Positions 46,701 through 55,144 of a DNA stretch of 57,293 nucleotides are shown one piece after another. The stretch is from Eubacterium sp. Its GTDB lineage: Bacteria > Bacillota > Clostridia > Lachnospirales > Lachnospiraceae. Both the position numbers and the translations under genes were made by a program. The notes beneath the pieces are model-generated. The model saw only the letters and a program-made list of their open reading frames with translations. It was not told where the DNA came from and made no database searches. Numbering within the stretch: position 1 is the stretch's first letter; each line of letters begins with the position of its first letter. The DNA lies in the NCBI GenBank assembly GCA_024696635.1, contig JAILGP010000141.1, forward strand, positions 1 to 57,293. The letters are read 5' to 3'.

Positions 46701-48358
46701 TCAGAAGCTGTATAAGAATTTTTATAATCCGTCTCATAACGAACATTAAATAAATGACGACAATTGCTTATTTCAAATATAGAAGCACTTGAATCTGTTT
46801 CGTCTACACTATAATCCTTAAAGGTTGGAGATTCACATAATTGATCCCCATTTTCATCCTCAGTTTCTATATAGGAGCCCATATTTCTACCGCTGGTTGC
46901 CATTCCCGCACTAACGCCTTCTTTTAAAATCTCAGCCTGTGCAAAGATTTTTCTCTCATCAATTCCAAACCTGTAAAAACTATATGTATTTCTAAAATAT
47001 AATTCTTCATCATTTGAATCGATGGAATCATTCATAGCCTCAAGTGTTTCATAATATGATAAAGTCTCAGCCTGAACATCTGCAGCGTCAAATATCATAT
47101 GATACTCATTCCCATTCTTATACATAGGAAATCTATATTTTACACCATTCAGAGTTTTTGTTGTTCCACCAGATGTTGTTACCTCAACCTCTTCATTCAT
47201 TTCTGAATACTCACTTGATAGATATTCCACAACTACTTCCGTCGGATTATTAGCAGCACTTGTAATATCTTTAACACCGGCAGTTTCAAGAGCATACATA
47301 TCTCCAATATCCATGGTTAACTTCATAAGCCCTGTTCCATCATCGCTGAATATTGTATATACAACCGTATCTCCATCAACAAGAACTTCATTAGAATCTG
47401 TTGCTGTGTCATATAAAATCAGATCAAGTACATTCGAATTTTTAAGCTCAAGCTTTACATTTGCATTTTTCTCTCCACGTCCCCTGATTTTCTGAGCCAG
47501 CTGATCTACGCTATAGTAACCAACCATATTGTCACTACGCACTTCTATGGATCTATCCATAATGCTAACATAAGAATTACCTTGGTCAGGGCTTTCAGAT
47601 TCATAGAGAAGCTCATCAGCCCTATCTGTATAGCTTGCCGAAAAGACCTGACAAGCATCAGGAGAAAATTCCAAAACTATGGCATGATTAAGAACTGAGG
47701 TATCAGAAATATATGATGCTATAAGATCAAATAATACCTTAGCCCCTATCTTCTGAAGCTGTTCATCAGTAAGCGTAGTTCCACTATTAAGATCAATCCC
47801 ATCCAAAAGACTTCCGTCAAGATACTTATCATAATCACCTGTTTTAGCCCTAAGTCTAAGAAGTGTTCCTCTCTCCTTATCAGGATTTTCATTAAGTTTC
47901 CATATATCATCCCAGGAATAGGTAGTAGTTGTGGATCCATTTGTCTCATATACTATATTATTAAGCAGACTCTCTGAAAGAATATAATTTGTTGCATATC
48001 CCGTATCAGCATCTATAGATGAACTACTATTACTTGCTTCTATAAGACTATTAATTATCTTTCTATCTAAGGCTCCACTACCTTCCAGCTCCACCAGCTG
48101 ATTCTGAGCTGCAAAGAATATTTCTTCCGCTGAAGATTCTTCATGTTTAAACCTTGACCAATCCTGCCATCCCAGTATTCCAAAGAACCCAATTCCAAGA
48201 ATCATGGTCATAAGCACCAAAACAACAATAAGCTCAACAAGTGTAAAGCCTTTATTAGCCTGGCTTATCTTCTTTACTCCCGGAGGATTATCCCTTTCAT
48301 AATCAGATTTTGGGAAGATCTTTAAAATATTCAATTTTGATTTCTGAATATTATTCAT
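40736..48358 (-). CDS. Giant GLUG-repeat protein with class III prepilin signal
   Basis: 2540 residues in one uninterrupted frame. Leader of 37 residues ends QANKG, followed by FTLVELIVVLVLMTMIL with Glu at +5, a textbook type IV pilin N-terminus, and the pilin spine to about residue 130. Residues about 130-770 look like mixed folds. From about 775 to 2045 at least fifteen units of the form 'xVGGI(V/I)G' occur (VGGIIG, VGGIVG, GGLVGYA, VGGLFG, AGGMFG, VGGLLG), typical of GLUG-type beta-helix adhesins. The C-terminal 500 residues are Tyr/Asn/Asp-rich and lack LPXTG. Pilin anchoring would place the adhesin on a fibre tip. Ribosome site AGGG. Base composition matches its neighbours. Confidence 0.9.
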   Translation of the reverse strand: MNNIQKSKLNILKIFPKSDYERDNPPGVKKISQANKGFTLVELIVVLVLMTMILGIGFFGILGWQDWSRFKHEESSAEEIFFAAQNQLVELEGSGALDRKIINSLIEASNSSSSIDADTGYATNYILSESLLNNIVYETNGSTTTTYSWDDIWKLNENPDKERGTLLRLRAKTGDYDKYLDGSLLDGIDLNSGTTLTDEQLQKIGAKVLFDLIASYISDTSVLNHAIVLEFSPDACQVFSASYTDRADELLYESESPDQGNSYVSIMDRSIEVRSDNMVGYYSVDQLAQKIRGRGEKNANVKLELKNSNVLDLILYDTATDSNEVLVDGDTVVYTIFSDDGTGLMKLTMDIGDMYALETAGVKDITSAANNPTEVVVEYLSSEYSEMNEEVEVTTSGGTTKTLNGVKYRFPMYKNGNEYHMIFDAADVQAETLSYYETLEAMNDSIDSNDEELYFRNTYSFYRFGIDERKIFAQAEILKEGVSAGMATSGRNMGSYIETEDENGDQLCESPTFKDYSVDETDSSASIFEISNCRHLFNVRYETDYKNSYTASDSDSKNTYELLNDLDWEDFIGTNSSDGINYFLNSYDDNISADRLVSGIDYDGLSVATGNYESISESDGGTSSLYTLATSDLTDTVRYPFPGFRCLSKNDTFTSASNADNNSVNTTGDTENVYTISNLHITITGNILYGIYGREIKDACVNNDTDDYSEVLGLSNPDSIDSSGSKAARAGLMPLGLFAENLGDIKSVALNKHVVEGLQRVYISSGSGSTYRDYTVVYSCMVGGFAGNNIGSISNLTLFDNEDNNATSAKADITHINGRTDVGGIIGRQSFTTYSSKNYEAVLSDLYNYGHVTGMENVGGIVGRAYVHYVGDDSIYGENQYTGNNTGDIADEKGKYRYEYYHDGYRISDKTINGVVIDPDESDYANAKSYSMTGQVVYRDAKITISDCHNYGIISGDELVYNYVIDDDKHLYFDSKSDMSVVTYTQTRKMDPDDKTYRNNISYKNRCSFIGGIAGVFQDGLMVDDKNSVYTRTNSEKFMYDLYDALGFFSGNFQLASMKDCTSVMLYQDSEIDALVDTIDKKLQSSSENGVFRHDYYKGGLVGYARLFSVENCSNTYDDTESVFGYSNPETAVLGFRYVGGLFGCSDCIRYDLPESSTSTEDKTYTVTNEAIVLGRLYVGGISGGMGPGDEWQETFSFRDPSLNEGSMVSQIHCYQAYNTSVKGPIYNSNMLNAGSVLAIDSDNKFIYVYIKNENDNLAYTGGAGGIVGATSINILNCDNIQSEETKRRTLELIGFSETDIENILSDPDYLTSDMVQELMDASDAKFGGASVGGLVGIIRKDHPCDINSMANNTMEEAPGSEIDAVIFGRDFVGGAVGSTKTAYINNVKPVKADDSSCGMIIMGQDIVGGLLGYVIDAKDKDNIGLNQQSDALDWDNYTINDAYTVVGRYDVGGIIGLDYGQKHYVKIAVNPENPVLVKAKFYAGAYTGASRAKTMRCSGEISGVKVVADYFAGAYAGVYQYDNAIDSLLTYMVGQSSEKSLITSDIQIKAGMFAGGMFGLINCGHSNQFDNVNGSLYKVASALDANESVNAAYTTFTEANINGTATSNAKLETYSDVTFTMDFADSTTDDKNYELSGIYVEAGLFAGGLFGYVPEGLNISVSNFTNNCSVNATGYVGGDSGTAVAESYDSNIKHAYLGGVTGRVPTTMTLANCKNKATGTEAANQAIADAGGEAASIYEAANATYMGGLTEVNAGTIKDCINYTPYAYDTESIAAIAGINGVIDTDTDGSTIYPGTISGCTNEGTITGTNVAGIAVYSCGEISSSVNNGAITGTNAAGILVNNYGSVLESTNKNQVNGLQAGGIAVDNNWNIELCANDGNITGSVEGQVSWVGGIAVTNAGTITGISSTESAPNSVDMNNLTGNTGILTGTMVGGIASYAKAGSSITYSTNHGNLYALDSTTDAGDARGAGILCLASGEDTDEDTDDDTYDISLNLDINTGLVYVNNTLDTDYSAGIAYNTSGLGLIEGCRNYGIGYKYGITSQPAKTIKYCFNADDSEIPIGCVSSQTDQTSVEAGNENIHSNYYIGEKEEYQQTYFKAERYMSTHNHVNKNGNNVNNTNHNLYVRNGSVSFVGNKTDVTSKILGDFDYVDGFTYQYGDKVSEYCPYDWWGRKTNNFLTYDISAYDYASQESTGVYMSDIEIVWDNYPNNITRNIYKYWNDESYNTWVDSFKAVDADGNSFLRTAVDVIEGDTTQYWFIINFDVSDMKSEFGFGGEWLTYNEYSVGEFDFENDDTGMALYSKFIFGLYCYMYEELGYTNENITYEDFANLITEYYSYCGTDDVANANNNHTIGYHLVLEGSNGEYLSTNELSITIPADADYYEAQYNINDLISSDKVYNAGFTVESEVSCIRIIVTDSSDDEVGLRTIRYKDNAANEYKGMSSYENAQSNPYANMTIDDVKKYIANNYIAATSLYPEADGSNYRLMLYEKETGIAGLTYNPLDEGYHNDETQYASDNTYVRKTMWTELDYQYMNYVGY

Positions 48359-48433
48359 AAAATCACCCTTTATTTAAAAAATATAACTTTATTATAAATT
48401 ATTATCCCTAAATACCATTCTATATATTTCATG

Positions 48434-51400
48434 CTATTCCTGAGGACTATATGGCTCCACATAATCAACCAGCCACAGATATCCCGGTGTGTCACTATTC
48501 GGGCCTCCGTCCTGGCGGAAAGCTTTAACTCCAGAATCTTTACCATCTGCTGTATTTTTACCATATTTATTATATATAGTCTGATAAGTTGTACCATTTT
48601 CACCCTGAATATTTTGGCACCAGTCATACATATTTTTAGTAGTAACACCAGAATTAACGACAAACTTATCAGATACAATCATCTTATATAGCATTCCACT
48701 ACGTGAACCATTAGCACTATTCCACTGAGAAAACATATTTTCAAAACTAGTAACCTTACTTGTATCAAATGTTCTCATATCAAGAGTAATGCCTGGGGAA
48801 GCACAATTAAATCCAGCATGTTCAAACATACATTTCATATTTGTACATTCACTTGTATCAAATTGTGTAAGAAAATCATATTCAGTCAAATCCCAACATA
48901 GATAGAACATATAGCTTGCATTTGTAATCTGTATCTGCTCAAAACCTTTTAATTCTAAGGAGCTCATTAATTTGCAATTCTGGAACATGCTATTACAATT
49001 TATTGCCTTAGCACTTCCGCTATTATTTGTAATATTCATATTTACTTTCTGAACTTTAGATCCATTAAACATGTTTTTAAATCCATCAGCAGCTATATTT
49101 GTGATGTCCATTTCGCCAAAATTAACATCAAAACCCGAGCCATCTGCACCTGCATTTTGAAACATACTTTCCGGATTTAGGTAGCTAAGCTTATCAAAAC
49201 CTGTTACATTTAATTTACTTAGTATTCTAGCGCCATTAAACATACTACTACTATTAACAGGTATTTTACCTGTTCCGCTATTTATAAGAGTCATAGTAAG
49301 GGATTTAACCTTGGAATTATAAAAAGCATATGCAAAACCATCGCTAAAGAAAGATTCAATATCCATTGTACCAAAATCTATTGTTAATTCAGCATCACTA
49401 CTACCAGCATTATTAAACATATAAGATAAGCTTTTATATTTTAATACCGAATCAGTACTATATGAAACATTTTTTAGTGATGTACATCCATTAAACATAT
49501 AATATAGATATATGCCCTTTTCTGTTGTCCCAGATACATTAATATTTACATCCGTTAAAGCTTTACAGCCTTCAAACATACCATTAAGCACTATATCTGC
49601 TTCAGCTGCACATTGACCTTCTAACTGACCATAAGCTAAATTAGCTGCATTTATTGGGGTCGTCAGTTTTTCACAATTTTTAAACATCTCAGCATAATTA
49701 TGAGAAGCAGCACCAGATGCAAATAAATCATCTAGCCCAACTATTGTAGTAAGACTTTTACAATTATAGAAAAATCTGAAAAGCCCATTATGCTCAATTG
49801 ATACACCAACATCATTTTTATTTGGAATTCTATTGAAATCTTTTTCATATTTCTCATTTGTAACATAGCTGGCATCTAAATCACTTAAATCTATATATGT
49901 AATATTAGTACATTCACAGAACATCTGAGCGCAACATGGATTTAAATAAACTTCATCAGCCGTTGTATACCAATAATAGGTACCATTATCTTCCAAATGT
50001 CCATATACCTTAATTTCCGAAAAATCATCTATTAAAGATTTATAATAGGCCTTTTTCGTACTATCCTTAAGAATGTAGCTTCCTCCATTTGAATATGCCC
50101 AATCAGTTTCACTAATTGTTATATCCGTCCAGCTGGAAAGGTTTGTAGGTTGTCCCTCACTTACAGGCCATCTTTCAAATCTCTTAATATTCTTATTATC
50201 AGTTATATCAGATTGATAATATACACCAAAATTAGCATAAAACATGGTATGGGACTTTCCACCCTGAGCCACAAATTTCATACTTTTAACTTTACTTACA
50301 TCCAGAGAAGTATCACCCTCTGCTGTAACAGTACCTGTTTGAATATTTCCATCCTCATCCTCAGGACAGTCAATTTTCTGGCCACCCTTAAGAGATATAG
50401 TTGCTGAAAATTTACCTTCAAACAATAAATTTTTTATAACATCCTTAGCAGGGGAAGCAGCCCTGATTTTAAGCTCCACATCCTCACTATCTGAAGTAAG
50501 GAGATTTGCATCATCAGACTGCGGGATTATCGCTGAAACCTTCTTCTCTGCATCATTTCCAATCTGGCTATCCCAGTCATCAATAAGTATATTCTCAGGC
50601 ATATACTGATTATAGGTTACTGTAGTGGTAACGCTTCCACCATCTGTGCTATATTCCTCTTCAGTTTTTCCATCTAAAAAATCAATCTTAACCTTATTAG
50701 CAGTATCATTTGTGAGAATCGCCTTTTTCTCCTGCATAGCAGCAAGTGTAAAATCAAATGATTCTTCTTCAGAATTAAATACCATATCTTCAATATCTGA
50801 AAGCCCATAGCCACTTCCTGATATAGCAAGATTATATAATCCATCATCTCCTGAGGTATAGGAATTAGAGGTTGTAAGCCAGCCTCTATAGCTCCAAGGG
50901 TAAATATCCGATTCACTTAAAGCTGTCTCTATCTCATCCCAACCTTCCTCCGAAATCAGACCAAAATGCTTTGTTTTATTAAATGTTACATCGCAAGAGC
51001 CATCCTCTCCAAATGGGATAAGGTCATTTTCACAGGAATTAAAAGTAACATTTTTAGAAATCACCTGTTCATCTACAGTAGCCTGAAATGTAAAGCTGTC
51101 ACCCTCTGTATTAAAGATATAGCTCTTTAATGATTCTATTCCCATTGCAAGTCCAGAATCACCTGATGCATCATTTCCAAATACTGCATTTTCATCAGTA
51201 TCAGAACCATCTATCGAAGTAAGCTTCCAGCCAGTGAAATCAAAATCCTCATTCAGGGACATAGTATACTGATCACCATCTTCAGAATCCTTATTAGTGA
51301 TTACTCCTGTGTCATAATCCCAATTAGAGCTTTTTATAGTACCACCACTAATTTTGAAGGTCATAGACACCTGATAAAGAGTCTGCTTTCCCTGAGTTAC

Positions 51401-52198
51401 AGGTGTAAATGTAACAAATCTTTCATCACTCTGAGGCTGATCTGAAATTAAAGTGACAGTCTTAGATTCTACACTTGCCACTCCTTCCTGATAAACAGTA
51501 TCATCTCCGCCCTGAGTATTAGTTCCGTCATAAGCTATATCTGTTGAAGAGGATGTAAAACCAGGCCATATAGTCAGCATATCGCTGCTTGATTTAGCCT
51601 TGGCAGCAACAATTGCACTATCATCATCTTCATAAGATGTTTTTGTCCATTCTTTTCCATCATAGTAATAATATATTCCATCTTCCTTATATAAGGCTTT
51701 GGATACAGTGTATGATGGTAAATTTTCAGCTATAGCAGCAGTTATTCCATCTTCCAGATTGGCAGCATTCCATATCCAGAATCCAGTATTATCGCCATCC
51801 TTTGAACCAGCATTTTCTCTTATTTTACTTCTTAATTCAGGGGTAAGTGTATTTGAACAGTTGTTATAAAGATCAGTAAGAACAACCTGTGCTGATTTAA
51901 TAGCCGCATCGCCATTTGCCATGCGTTCCTTATCCTTGGAATCCTCTATTACACCAAGTAATAAAGGAGTGGTTACTGCTGTAATGATTGCAATTATCAC
52001 AAGCACGACAATAAGCTCCACCAGTGTGAAGCCTTTAGTGAAGCTTTTATTTTTATAATTTATTCTATTACCCTTATCCATATTCAAATTCGTATTCAAA
52101 TCCTTATCTTGAACATAGATTCCGGGTTCTTTCCTAAGATTCTTTCCTAATACTTTTGATACTATACCACCCACCCTTAGAGTATCTCTGCTAATCAT
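48434..52198 (-). CDS. Large pilin-like adhesin with DUF285-type repeats
   Basis: 1254 residues from the ATG at 52198 (GGAGG eight bases upstream); the longest frame begins 15 bases earlier inside that site. Leader of about 56 residues ends SFTKG, then FTLVELIVVLVIIAIITAV with Glu at +5. Pilin spine to about 110. Around 240-560 two beta modules resemble each other ('F..T.GDSFTFQATV' and 'FNSEEESFDFTLAA'). From about 755 to 1210 DUF285/BspA-like repeats recur, with 'MF..C..L' and 'FDTS..T....MF' elements (FDTSECTNMKCMFEHAG, FDTSKVTSFENMF). First gene of the pilin operon, 75 bases before the GLUG gene. Likely a surface fibre adhesin. Confidence 0.9.
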   Translation of the reverse strand: MISRDTLRVGGIVSKVLGKNLRKEPGIYVQDKDLNTNLNMDKGNRINYKNKSFTKGFTLVELIVVLVIIAIITAVTTPLLLGVIEDSKDKERMANGDAAIKSAQVVLTDLYNNCSNTLTPELRSKIRENAGSKDGDNTGFWIWNAANLEDGITAAIAENLPSYTVSKALYKEDGIYYYYDGKEWTKTSYEDDDSAIVAAKAKSSSDMLTIWPGFTSSSTDIAYDGTNTQGGDDTVYQEGVASVESKTVTLISDQPQSDERFVTFTPVTQGKQTLYQVSMTFKISGGTIKSSNWDYDTGVITNKDSEDGDQYTMSLNEDFDFTGWKLTSIDGSDTDENAVFGNDASGDSGLAMGIESLKSYIFNTEGDSFTFQATVDEQVISKNVTFNSCENDLIPFGEDGSCDVTFNKTKHFGLISEEGWDEIETALSESDIYPWSYRGWLTTSNSYTSGDDGLYNLAISGSGYGLSDIEDMVFNSEEESFDFTLAAMQEKKAILTNDTANKVKIDFLDGKTEEEYSTDGGSVTTTVTYNQYMPENILIDDWDSQIGNDAEKKVSAIIPQSDDANLLTSDSEDVELKIRAASPAKDVIKNLLFEGKFSATISLKGGQKIDCPEDEDGNIQTGTVTAEGDTSLDVSKVKSMKFVAQGGKSHTMFYANFGVYYQSDITDNKNIKRFERWPVSEGQPTNLSSWTDITISETDWAYSNGGSYILKDSTKKAYYKSLIDDFSEIKVYGHLEDNGTYYWYTTADEVYLNPCCAQMFCECTNITYIDLSDLDASYVTNEKYEKDFNRIPNKNDVGVSIEHNGLFRFFYNCKSLTTIVGLDDLFASGAASHNYAEMFKNCEKLTTPINAANLAYGQLEGQCAAEADIVLNGMFEGCKALTDVNINVSGTTEKGIYLYYMFNGCTSLKNVSYSTDSVLKYKSLSYMFNNAGSSDAELTIDFGTMDIESFFSDGFAYAFYNSKVKSLTMTLINSGTGKIPVNSSSMFNGARILSKLNVTGFDKLSYLNPESMFQNAGADGSGFDVNFGEMDITNIAADGFKNMFNGSKVQKVNMNITNNSGSAKAINCNSMFQNCKLMSSLELKGFEQIQITNASYMFYLCWDLTEYDFLTQFDTSECTNMKCMFEHAGFNCASPGITLDMRTFDTSKVTSFENMFSQWNSANGSRSGMLYKMIVSDKFVVNSGVTTKNMYDWCQNIQGENGTTYQTIYNKYGKNTADGKDSGVKAFRQDGGPNSDTPGYLWLVDYVEPYSPQE

Positions 52199-52519
52199 AA
52201 GTTCTACCTCCATGATATTCTGACTTGTTTCGATAACTCTAGGCTTATGAAACCCAAAATCATAGCCCTTAGGTAAGTTAAAAATATATACTTATTCTTA
52301 AACCATTCAAATATACCTTTTGTACCGTAATTTTATCATAATAAGGCCTCAAAAGCTATAAATATCTTTGTTCGGTGAAGAAATGATGAACTTTAGATAT
52401 ATGTAAGAAAACGGCTAAAATATTAGAATATATTCAGTTCCTTATCCTATAATGAACAACGAATTATATAGTATTTTTTTGTCATTTTATATTTATTATA
52501 ATCTTCTTTTATTATCACT
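52199..52519 (-). promoter_or_regulatory. 320-base leader of the pilin operon
   Basis: Between the DUF4003 stop and the first pilin start. It must hold the pilin promoter; minus-strand TATAAT at 52463-52468 is a candidate -10 but has no good -35. About 35-65 bases before the ATG, an imperfect stem forms from GGGCTATGA and TCATAAGCC (about 52241-52268). A c-di-GMP-I riboswitch core was not found. No terminator for DUF4003 was recognised. Confidence 0.4.
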
Positions 52520-53527
52520 TTAATTGTTAATAGTTGAGATGCAGGTCATCATGCATATTGTAAGAGCCACTTCCTCAGCCACTACCGCCGCCACAGCACT
52601 ATTTATAGCCGAATTGCTTGCCGCCCTGACAGATGCGTCATAGTCATCAATTGCCCCATAAACATCTCCCACAAGGATAGCAGCAAACATAAGTCTCAGC
52701 TTGTTATTTATAGTCCAGTTTCCGAAGCCCTTTGTGTTTTTCAACAATTTTTCAACTTCACTTATCTCACTTACAAGCTCCCTGTAATTAAGATCAACAT
52801 TTATAAGGGTTCCGAGAGTAGAAAACTCAGTATATTCATTTCCATACTTAAGGCCCTGATTTAAAAATGCCTCGTAAAGATTTATTACCTTATCGCATTT
52901 ATCCTTAACATTCTCATCAGAAAGAGTAAGAACCTCGCTTACCCCTTGAATTTCATTAGCTCCAACCTTAAGCTTAAGCTGACTTCTAAGATATTTATAG
53001 CACTCCTCCATCTCTCCTATTATAGAATCATTATCCTTATTAGTAAGTACCATGAGCATGGCAAATGCAACGTCATCCGAACCTGTGATCATAGGATGCT
53101 CTTTATTCATTTTCTTATAAAGGTCCTTATATCTTACTGCCAGTTCCTCTGTTTCAAAGACTCTTCCAGCCTCAATAATACTTGAAGCTGCCTGTATCAG
53201 GTAACCATTATCTGACCACATTCCCTTTGAAATTATGTCATAAACCTTCTTTAAATCCTGGATATACTGCTGAGGATTATTACTAATAGCCATTTTACTT
53301 GCTATAACAGGCATAGATGTGGACTGGAATCCAGAGAAAACCCCTGTAGTTTTCTCAATCATTTTCTTACAGGCCTTAAGTTCTTCCACATCAACCTCTT
53401 TATCAACATTGGTATAAACAAGAGAGGCCGCAATATTAATCATACAATCGCTAAATGTAAAACATTTTTCGATTTTTTCCTTGTTTTCTATAAAAAGATC
53501 AACCTTAGCTTTTACTTTTTCATTCAT
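52520..53527 (-). CDS. DUF4003 family protein
   Basis: 335 residues, soluble and largely helical. It matches the DUF4003 pattern: MNEKVKAKVDLFIENKEKI start, 'FTFSDCMINIAASLVYTN', and the 'HPMITGSDDVAFAMLM' segment in the middle, with a C-terminal helical run of small residues (AASNSAINSAVAAVVAEEVA). The family occurs in Clostridia and Bacilli and has no assigned function. Ribosome site GAGGTAGAG precedes the ATG. It follows the SpeE-like gene by 85 bases and may belong to the same or a separate transcript. Confidence 0.8.
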   Translation of the reverse strand: MNEKVKAKVDLFIENKEKIEKCFTFSDCMINIAASLVYTNVDKEVDVEELKACKKMIEKTTGVFSGFQSTSMPVIASKMAISNNPQQYIQDLKKVYDIISKGMWSDNGYLIQAASSIIEAGRVFETEELAVRYKDLYKKMNKEHPMITGSDDVAFAMLMVLTNKDNDSIIGEMEECYKYLRSQLKLKVGANEIQGVSEVLTLSDENVKDKCDKVINLYEAFLNQGLKYGNEYTEFSTLGTLINVDLNYRELVSEISEVEKLLKNTKGFGNWTINNKLRLMFAAILVGDVYGAIDDYDASVRAASNSAINSAVAAVVAEEVALTICMMTCISTINN

Positions 53528-53612
53528 TTCTCTACCTCACTAATCTTCCCTAAATAATACTGGGATCATTCAATTATAAATCAAAATCTTTCCCCAAAAG
53601 CTTCAACCAAGC

Positions 53613-55142
53613 CTACTCCCAGTTTCTTACTGCATCATTATAATACTGAATCATAACCGGTTTTGTAAGCTGGTTTGCCTCTATCACATCATTCTCTGAA
53701 GGCATCTCATCCTTGCCAAATTTGAATAAGGCCTGGATGCTGTCCTCTGTAAGATATTTTGTTTCTATGGATGGATCTATCTTTATATTATCTACCTTTT
53801 CAATAAAACTTTCATCATTTTTTACGGCCATATTAAAACCCCAGTCTCCAAATGCTGGAACCTGAAGATGATATGGAGCCACTGTAAAGCCCTCATTTTC
53901 CAGTGTTTTAGTCACGCACCAGAAGGGTTTTGTAGCATAATAAGGGCTGGTGGACTGGACATTCAAAATTCCATTCTCGTCAAGTACATTTCCACATAGA
54001 CGGTAAAATACGTTGGAATATAACTTGGCCAGGGCCTCATTATTTGGATCCGGAAGGTCCACTATTACAACTCCGTACTTTTTATTACATTTCTCCAGAT
54101 ACTCATAGGCATCTGTATTAATAATAGTAAGTCTGTCCGACTCAAGAGCCCCTTCATTAAGCTCTGAAATAACCTTATCCTCGCTACAAATTCTTGTCAT
54201 TTCGCTATCCAGATCCACCAGGGTAATATGGGTCTCAGGATATTTAAGAAGCTCTCTTGCAGCCATTCCATCGCCGCCTCCCAGTACAAGAACCTCAGAT
54301 CTATCATTCGCAATACTCATTGGAATATGAATAAGAGCCTCATGATATCTATACTCATCCTTTGAAGAAAACTGTACATTTCCATCAATATAAAGTCTTA
54401 CATCATCCTTATGACGGGTAACAACAATTTTCTGGTATGGGGTCTGCTCAGACATAATGACCATATCCCTGTAGAGTCCATTTTCTATAATACGTCCTAT
54501 ATTTTCAGAGACTACCATTCCAAAAATCATAAGCATCATAAGGAGACAGACAAGAACCTTATATCTTTTAGCTTTATTAATCCTGCTTTGATATTTAAAT
54601 ACAATAATACAGGCACATATAAGATTACATGTACCAGCCAGAAATGAAGTAGCAAAAAATCCAAGCTTTGGTAAAAGAAGAAGGGGAAATGCTACGGAAC
54701 CCACAAGTCCTCCAATATAATCAAAGCTGAAAAGGCTGGACAGGGTAATCCTCAGATCTTTATTATCCTCTTCTATAATTCTGGTAAGAACAGGGATTTC
54801 CGCTCCCACAATTGTTCCTATCAGAATAATCTCTATATACATTACAAGTTCATAGGATTCCAGATAAAGATTTGCCAAAAAAAGAAGAAGTGAGCTAAGC
54901 CCACCTATTACCCCCACTCCGATTTCTATGTTGGCGAACCAGTTAAAAAGGTCCTTCTTTATAAATTTTGAAAGATAAGAGCCAACACCCATTGCAAACA
55001 TATAAAGTCCAATTGTTATGGAATAATGCAGGGTGCTGTCTCCAACCAGATAAGAACTTACCGCACTGATAATAAGCTCATAGACCATAGAACAGCCTGA
55101 GATTATCAGTGTAGTAAGCATTAAAAGTCTATATTTTTTCAT
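53613..55142 (-). CDS. Membrane-anchored spermidine synthase-like aminopropyltransferase
   Basis: 509 residues. About seven membrane helices in the first 215, then a SpeE-like domain from about 225. Its methyltransferase-like core shows VLGGGDGMAARELL (decarboxylated SAM pocket), 'LVDLDSEM', and VDLPDPNN, in which both aspartates of the D-x-x-D-P catalytic motif are kept; 'TPYQKIV' is the substrate-loop motif. Such enzymes transfer aminopropyl groups from decarboxylated SAM. The membrane-bound, operon-linked position with DUF350 and DUF4178 suggests an acceptor at or in the membrane rather than free putrescine. The ribosome site is weak, and the start is nearly adjacent to the DUF350 stop. 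Confidence 0.85.
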   Translation of the reverse strand: MKKYRLLMLTTLIISGCSMVYELIISAVSSYLVGDSTLHYSITIGLYMFAMGVGSYLSKFIKKDLFNWFANIEIGVGVIGGLSSLLLFLANLYLESYELVMYIEIILIGTIVGAEIPVLTRIIEEDNKDLRITLSSLFSFDYIGGLVGSVAFPLLLLPKLGFFATSFLAGTCNLICACIIVFKYQSRINKAKRYKVLVCLLMMLMIFGMVVSENIGRIIENGLYRDMVIMSEQTPYQKIVVTRHKDDVRLYIDGNVQFSSKDEYRYHEALIHIPMSIANDRSEVLVLGGGDGMAARELLKYPETHITLVDLDSEMTRICSEDKVISELNEGALESDRLTIINTDAYEYLEKCNKKYGVVIVDLPDPNNEALAKLYSNVFYRLCGNVLDENGILNVQSTSPYYATKPFWCVTKTLENEGFTVAPYHLQVPAFGDWGFNMAVKNDESFIEKVDNIKIDPSIETKYLTEDSIQALFKFGKDEMPSENDVIEANQLTKPVMIQYYNDAVRNWE

Positions 55143-55144
55143 TC

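Noticed and set aside
40736-48358. Frameshift or assembly artefact joining several genes into the 2540-codon frame
   Set aside because: The frame is uninterrupted with uniform codon use, and GLUG-like units recur evenly across it, as expected for one long repeat protein.
52199-52519. c-di-GMP riboswitch before the pilin operon
   Set aside because: The idea fits known control of pili, but the conserved core with GCAAAGCC and the downstream tetraloop-receptor pattern were not found by eye.
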